A DNA stretch of 10,669 nt from contig DATMXR010000339.1 of NCBI GenBank assembly GCA_035561315.1, positions 1 through 10,669 on the forward strand, given 5' to 3'. The notes below the pieces were generated by a model that ran no database searches, was not told the DNA's origin, and worked only from the letters and a program-made list of their open reading frames with translations. Origin of the DNA: JAEYLA01 sp035561315 (lineage in GTDB: Bacteria; Bacillota; Clostridia; Christensenellales; CAG-138). A program made the translations under genes and the position numbers. This document shows positions 6,638 to 10,669 of this stretch, one piece after another (the first letter of the stretch is position 1; each line of letters begins with the position of its first letter).

Positions 6638-8209
6638 ATGCAAAAGAACAAGGCGGGCCTCAAAAAGAAAGGCGAACTGCAGACCGAACTGCTTGCGCGC
6701 ATCTATGTGCTGATTATGCTCTGCATATTCCCGCTGTATTTGGGCCCGCAAAAATACATACTGCTCACCCAGAGCAAGACAATTTTTTTCTTTGTCGTCA
6801 CGCTGCTTGCGCTGGCGAGCGTCCCCATACTCTATTTCACGCGTTTCAGCGGCGCGAACCAGTTAAAAAGCGTCAAGCCGCCCGCGCTTTCCTTCGCGGG
6901 CTGGGCGCTTATCGCCTTCCTGTCTGTGACGCTCATCGCCACGGTGTTTTCGCCCTACCCGAAAAATGTGTTTTGGGGATATAAGGAACGGTTTGACGGC
7001 TTTGCGACACAGCTCCTCTACGGCGCGGTATTCCTTTTTGTGGCGCGCTATTACCAGCCCAGGGAAACCGACTTTGCGGCGTTCGCCGTTTCCTCCATTC
7101 TGGTCAGCGTCATAGGCATCCTGCAGTACTATGAAATGGACTTCCTGGGGCTTTTCCCGTACGACCTGCTGCCGGAGTACACCGCAAAGACGATCATATT
7201 CCGCACGACGCTCGGGAATATCGACGTCGTGTCCTCTTACCTTTCCATTACGGTGGTGCTCTTCGGGCTGCTGTATGTGAAGCACCCCGGAAAGTTCCGT
7301 CCCCTCTACCTTGCGGCGGGCGCGCTCAACACCTACATGCTCGTGGTGGCGGGAGCCGAAGCGGGCATGGTGGGCGCTTTGGCCGCGTTCGCGCTTTCTC
7401 TGCCCTTTGTGGTTTCGGACATCAAGGCGCTGGCCAGGCTATTGCTGTTGGGCGACGTTTACGCGCTGATGATATTCCTGTTCAATACAAGCAATACTGC
7501 CCCCGGTACGCTCGACCTGCTCCATAGCCGCTGGTTCCTGATCTCCCTCGCCCTGCTCATTTTGGGCGGCATATTGTTCCTGATCGCCGGGCGGGTACGC
7601 TTTACGCCCAATGCCGTCGCCATGCGTTGGGCCGGCGTGGCCCTGATCGCGCTGATTTTGGCGCTTGGCGCCGCCGCTGTGGAGCATATAGGGAAGGACC
7701 CGGCATCCGGCACCATATATCAGGCGCGCGAGCTGCTCCACGGCAATTTGCAGGATGAATTCGGCAGCTACCGCGGCTTTATCTGGAACAGGACGTTCCG
7801 TCTTTTAAAGGAAAGCACGCCTGTCCCCCAGCTTTTGTTTGGCTCCGGCCCCGATACGTTCGTGGACCGGTTCGGGCCGTTCCAGGACGAGGCCAAGGCC
7901 CTGCTCCACATCATCTATGACAAGGCGCACAACGAGTATCTGCAAATCCTCATATGCCAGGGCGTACTGGGCCTGATAAGCTACCTTGTGTTCATCGGCG
8001 CCGTGCTGAAAAACGCCGTAAAGCGCGCGTTTTCAGACCCGCTGCTGCTCGCCTGCCTGCTTGCCTGCGTAAGCTACCTGGTGCAGGCGTTCTTCAGCAT
8101 CAGCCTGCCGATATCGGCCCCGGTATTCTGGATACTGCTTGGGGTGGTGGCGCTGCTCTCGCGCAGGCAGGAAGGGAAAGCCGCTTCGGACGGCCTGCGG
8201 TTCCCGTAA
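6638..8209 (+). CDS. O-antigen ligase/polymerase-like membrane protein
   Basis: A 523-residue protein with about twelve hydrophobic helices and one large outer loop, the Wzy_C (O-antigen ligase WaaL / polymerase Wzy) architecture. GYKERFDG (114-121) in an early loop and HNEYLQ (from 431) followed by GVLGLISYLVF are the usual family signatures; the first holds a conserved arginine and the second the conserved histidine of this GT-C-like fold. Such enzymes transfer or polymerise glycans from undecaprenyl carriers on the outer face of the membrane. In a Gram-positive cell the acceptor could be another repeat unit, the wall or a protein. I choose ATG 6638 because GGAGGAG (6618-6624) precedes it and the promoter start lies near 6606; the in-frame ATG at 6608 has no ribosome site. 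The spacing of 13 nt is long. The next gene follows after 13 bp. Confidence 0.85.
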   Translation: MQKNKAGLKKKGELQTELLARIYVLIMLCIFPLYLGPQKYILLTQSKTIFFFVVTLLALASVPILYFTRFSGANQLKSVKPPALSFAGWALIAFLSVTLIATVFSPYPKNVFWGYKERFDGFATQLLYGAVFLFVARYYQPRETDFAAFAVSSILVSVIGILQYYEMDFLGLFPYDLLPEYTAKTIIFRTTLGNIDVVSSYLSITVVLFGLLYVKHPGKFRPLYLAAGALNTYMLVVAGAEAGMVGALAAFALSLPFVVSDIKALARLLLLGDVYALMIFLFNTSNTAPGTLDLLHSRWFLISLALLILGGILFLIAGRVRFTPNAVAMRWAGVALIALILALGAAAVEHIGKDPASGTIYQARELLHGNLQDEFGSYRGFIWNRTFRLLKESTPVPQLLFGSGPDTFVDRFGPFQDEAKALLHIIYDKAHNEYLQILICQGVLGLISYLVFIGAVLKNAVKRAFSDPLLLACLLACVSYLVQAFFSISLPISAPVFWILLGVVALLSRRQEGKAASDGLRFP

Positions 8210-8222
8210 TGCGGAGGAATTT

Positions 8223-9644
8223 ATGAGCACGAATTTTCAGAAAACCATACAGACCCTGATCGCCATACTCAACGTCGCTTTGCTTGTGATGGTGTTTTTC
8301 CTGGTATGGAGCAATTTCTACAACAACACGCTGCCCATCCCGTTTTTCCGGCGCGGCAATTATATTTTGTACATGCTCTACGCCGTGATCCTGTACGCCT
8401 TTATCCTGCTGATGAAGGGGCACCGTATCGGCTCCCTGCGGATACTTGAAATCGTGCTCTCACAGGCGATCGCGCTTATTTTGACCAATATCGTCACCTA
8501 TTTCCAGGTGTCGCTGTTAAGCTACAAGCTCGCGCCCGTGGGCGGTTTTCTTCTGATGACCGCGGCGCAGATCGTATTGGCGGCCATATGGGCGGTGCTT
8601 TCCAACCGCGTCTACAACCGGATATTCGCGCCGCAAAAAATGGTGTTTTTGTATGACGACCCCTCCAAGGTCACGCTGGCGAACAAGCTCAACGTCATCA
8701 AGGAGCGGTTCAGCATCTGCTATTATGTCGACGCCGTCAGCGAAAAAAGCCGCATCGCGCAAATTGTGGAGCAATACCCCGCGGTGCTTGTGGCCGTGAA
8801 CGACCCCGCCATGCAGGAATGGCTGATCCGGCTCTGCTATGAGAAGCAGAAGCGGCTTTATTTTATGCCCAGCATCACGGACGTCATTAAAAACGGCGCG
8901 CAGGGCGTGCATGCGGTGGACACGCCGCTGCTGCTTTGCCGCAACGGGAGGCTGACCACCGAGGAGCGCATCATAAAGCGCGCGTTCGATCTGCTGGTCT
9001 CGGCAATCGGCATCATAGTCCTTTCCCCGCTGATGCTCGTGACCGCCGCTGCCATCTGGCTCTATGACCGGAAGGGCGTCATCTATACGCAGCCGCGCCT
9101 GACGCGGGACGCGCGGGTTTTTAACCTCTATAAGTTCCGCTCCATGGTGGTGGATGCGGAAAAGGACGGCGTGCGCCTGACCGTGACCAACGACGAGCGC
9201 GTGACGCCCGTGGGCCGGTTTATCCGCAAGTGCAGGCTGGACGAGCTTCCGCAGCTGTTCAACATATTGCTCGGCGATATGTCCTTTGTGGGCCCCCGCC
9301 CGGAGCGGCCCGAGATTGCCGCGGAATATGAAAGGGAATTTCCCGCGTTCCGTTACCGGCTCAACGTAAAGGCCGGGCTGACCGGCAACGCGCAGGTATA
9401 CGGAAACTATGATACGTCTTCTCAGGATAAGCTGCTGATGGATTTGATGTATATCGAGAATTATTCGTTTCTGCAGGACTTAAGCCTGATGTTCCAGACG
9501 CTTCGCATCATTCTGATCCCCAGCCGCGCGGAAGGGTTCCAGGAGGACCCCGTGCTCCTCATGCATTCCGCGGAGGGGTTTATCAAAAAAGCGGAGCCTT
9601 CCGCCGAAGCGGATCGCTCCCATTCCATTCATCTTTCGGATTAA
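8223..9644 (+). CDS. polyprenyl-phosphate sugar-1-phosphate transferase (WcaJ/WbaP type)
   Basis: A 473-residue two-part protein. Four or five membrane helices (about 12-135) lead into a soluble central region, then a cytoplasmic catalytic domain of the bacterial sugar transferase family. Visible motifs are KRAFDL (252-257) before a membrane re-entrant segment, FRSM, the catalytic DE of DELPQL (D340, E341), GDMSFVGPRPERP (G357-P363) and VKAGLTGNAQV. The enzyme moves a hexose-1-phosphate from a UDP-sugar to undecaprenyl phosphate, the first step of exopolysaccharide or protein-glycan assembly. The start ATG 8223 has GGAGG 5 nt upstream; the frame is open further back within the previous gene. 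It is the second gene of the cargo operon. Its stop (9642-9644) overlaps the stop of the collagen 5' half on the other strand, and no terminator lies between them. Confidence 0.93.
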   Translation: MSTNFQKTIQTLIAILNVALLVMVFFLVWSNFYNNTLPIPFFRRGNYILYMLYAVILYAFILLMKGHRIGSLRILEIVLSQAIALILTNIVTYFQVSLLSYKLAPVGGFLLMTAAQIVLAAIWAVLSNRVYNRIFAPQKMVFLYDDPSKVTLANKLNVIKERFSICYYVDAVSEKSRIAQIVEQYPAVLVAVNDPAMQEWLIRLCYEKQKRLYFMPSITDVIKNGAQGVHAVDTPLLLCRNGRLTTEERIIKRAFDLLVSAIGIIVLSPLMLVTAAAIWLYDRKGVIYTQPRLTRDARVFNLYKFRSMVVDAEKDGVRLTVTNDERVTPVGRFIRKCRLDELPQLFNILLGDMSFVGPRPERPEIAAEYEREFPAFRYRLNVKAGLTGNAQVYGNYDTSSQDKLLMDLMYIENYSFLQDLSLMFQTLRIILIPSRAEGFQEDPVLLMHSAEGFIKKAEPSAEADRSHSIHLSD

Positions 9645-10669
9645 TATTCTTCCATCTTCGGTTGTGCAAAGGAATACCCGGAGGTGGGTCCGGTTGCGCC
9701 GTCTGCGCCGGTTGCTCCGGTGGGGCCGGTCGGACCGGTCGGGCCTGTTGCGCCCGTTGCGCCGGTTGCTCCGGTGGGGCCGGTAGGTCCGGTCGGGCCT
9801 GTTGCGCCCGTCGCGCCGGTTGCTCCGGTCGGGCCGGTAGGTCCGGTGGGGCCTGTCGCGCCGGTTGCTCCGGTCGCGCCGGTTGCTCCGGTGGGACCTG
9901 TCGCTCCGGTTGCGCCTGTCGCGCCGGTTGCTCCGGTGGGGCCGGTCGGGCCGGTCGGGCCGGTTGCGCCTGTCGCGCCGGTTGCTCCGGCGGGGCCTTG
10001 CGGGCCGATGGGGCCCTGGGGCCCTATGGGGCCTTGTGCGCCCTGCGGGCCTTGTGCGCCCTGCGGACCTTGCGCGCCTTGCAGACCTTGTGCGCCTTGC
10101 GCGCCTTGCGGGCCGATGGGGCCCTGAGGACCGATGGGGCCTTGCGCCCCGGCGGGACCCTGAGGACCGGTGGGGCCGGTTGCGCCGTCTGCTCCGGCAG
10201 GACCGGCGGGACCTTGCGGACCCTGGGGACCGATGGGGCCTTGCGCGCCCTGCGGACCCTGCGGGCCGATGGGGCCTTGCGCGCCCTGCGGACCTTGCGG
10301 GCCGACGGGACCCTGCGCGCCCTGCGGGCCTTGCGGGCCGACGGGGCCTTGCGCGCCCTGCGGGCCCTGCGGGCCTACGGGACCCTGCGCCCCGGCGGGA
10401 CCCTGGGGACCTATGGGACCTTGCGCGCCCTGCGGACCTTGCGCGCCCTGCGGACCTTGTGCGCCCTGCGGGCCTTGCGGGCCTGTCGGGCCGGTGGGGC
10501 CCTGAATGCCGATACCGGCAGGCCCTGTCGGGCCTATGGGGCCCTGAACGCCTTGCGGGCCGGGGACACCCTGCGGGCCGGTTGCTCCGGCGGCGCCGGG
10601 TACGCCCTGCGGACCCTGCGGGCCGGGGTCACCCTGCGGGCCGGGGAAGCCTTGCGGGCCCTGCGGCCC
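9641..10669 (-). CDS. 5' half of an interrupted collagen-like protein gene (partial, runs off the right edge)
   Basis: The minus strand is open from the right edge to TAA at 9641 (342 codons in view, start not in the window). From 10669 to 9683 it encodes 109 Gly-X-Y triplets with a single G-I-G irregularity (10508-10516). The N-terminal side in view is GPQ/GAQ-rich, with some GPI, GPV and GPA; the last 34 triplets (9988-9683) are GPT/GAT-type with one GAD. After Thr 9683 the collagen pattern stops dead: TSGYSFAQPKMEEY and a stop, all encoded by the element. No trimerisation domain follows, unlike normal BclA-like proteins; that domain is in frame at 4138-4578. The Thr-rich end resembles the O-glycosylated GPT region of BclA. 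Codons within the repeats vary, but many 9-, 18- and 27-bp units recur, a sign of past slippage. Confidence 0.88.
   Translation of the reverse strand, partial: GPQGPQGFPGPQGDPGPQGPQGVPGAAGATGPQGVPGPQGVQGPIGPTGPAGIGIQGPTGPTGPQGPQGAQGPQGAQGPQGAQGPIGPQGPAGAQGPVGPQGPQGAQGPVGPQGPQGAQGPVGPQGPQGAQGPIGPQGPQGAQGPIGPQGPQGPAGPAGADGATGPTGPQGPAGAQGPIGPQGPIGPQGAQGAQGLQGAQGPQGAQGPQGAQGPIGPQGPIGPQGPAGATGATGATGPTGPTGPTGATGATGATGATGPTGATGATGATGATGPTGPTGPTGATGATGATGPTGPTGPTGATGATGATGPTGPTGPTGATGADGATGPTSGYSFAQPKMEEY
9661..9691. repeat. right attachment site (attR-like) of the intervening element
   Basis: GTTGTG (9661-9666) on the element side, 17 nt, central GT (9684-9685) within the shared word GGTGG (9683-9687), and then collagen sequence GTCCGG. 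Combined with the left site it gives attP (element arms) and attB (collagen arms, GGACC-GGTG-GGTCC), both symmetric about the same GT. Confidence 0.75.

Larger units (their letters stand above)
4581..9684. mobile_element. serine-recombinase intervening element splitting a collagen-like gene
   Basis: A 5,104-bp segment bounded by the direct repeat GGTGG. Removing it joins the two minus-strand collagen halves in frame with unbroken Gly-X-Y periodicity. The joined ends form a 48-bp symmetric site, GTTGTG-N17-GT-N17-CACAAC, and the empty site reads GGACC-GGTG-GGTCC, symmetric about the same GT. Contents from left to right: a small unknown protein, a large serine recombinase, an O-antigen ligase-like protein and a sugar-phosphate transferase. 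No transposase, capsid, replication or conjugation genes are present, so it looks like a minimal integrated element or a domesticated one. Known parallels are skin in sigK and SP-beta in spsM, both removed by serine recombinases in sporulating mother cells. The split and symmetry are visible; excision in life is inferred. Confidence 0.8.

Noticed and set aside
4581..9684. Element is a transposon or prophage remnant
   Set aside because: No transposase, terminal inverted repeats, phage structural or replication genes are present; the borders fit serine-recombinase attachment sites instead.
9684..10505. Plus-strand open frames rich in Pro, Val, Ala, Gly and Cys across the repeat region
   Set aside because: They are the antisense of the Gly-X-Y repeats. 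The minus strand gives glycine at every third codon across the whole block, while the plus frame has no ribosome site and is broken by TGA codons where the minus strand has CAG.
9684..10669. CRISPR array or non-coding tandem repeat
   Set aside because: The periodicity is 9 bp with codon-level variation and conserved reading frame, so it is coding collagen sequence; no repeat-spacer pattern exists.

Overview
The window reads as chromosomal DNA from a GC-rich, probably spore-forming member of the Clostridia (Bacillota). The reasons are strong AGGAGG-type ribosome sites, a sigma-A promoter close to consensus, a tetrahydrofolate (THF) riboswitch in front of an ECF folate-transporter gene, a large serine recombinase of the clostridial type, and BclA-like collagen proteins of the kind found on spore surfaces. 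No species can be named from this.

Left part (1-4101), ordinary chromosomal genes: an APC-family amino-acid permease with its own promoter and terminator; a MATE efflux protein that probably starts at TTG; a bidirectional terminator; and, on the minus strand, folT behind a THF riboswitch, an intrinsic terminator and a promoter.

Right part (4138-10669), the main discovery. A minus-strand collagen-like gene appears to be cut in two by a 5,104-bp element (about 4581-9684). The upstream half runs in from beyond the right edge (10669 to 9683). It has 109 Gly-X-Y triplets and then a short unrelated tail and a stop inside the element. The downstream half (4581 to 4138) has the last collagen triplets and a BclA-type C-terminal domain, but no start codon. 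The halves share the 5-bp word GGTGG (4579-4583 and 9683-9687) in the same codon phase. Joining there gives an uninterrupted ...GPT-GPT-GPT-GPG-SALSG... frame. The element ends, when joined, form a symmetric 48-bp site, GTTGTG-N17-GT-N17-CACAAC, centred on the shared word. That is the expected form of a large serine integrase attP site.

Inside the element, in order: a 95-residue protein of unknown function, a 532-residue large serine recombinase translationally coupled to it, a separate sigma-A promoter, an O-antigen ligase/polymerase-like membrane protein and a polyprenyl-phosphate sugar-1-phosphate transferase. The layout resembles sporulation intervening elements that are excised to rebuild a gene (skin/sigK, SP-beta/spsM), here in a collagen-like surface protein gene and with glycan-synthesis cargo. 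Excision, its timing and its developmental meaning are inferred; the split gene, matching frame and site symmetry are read directly from the sequence.
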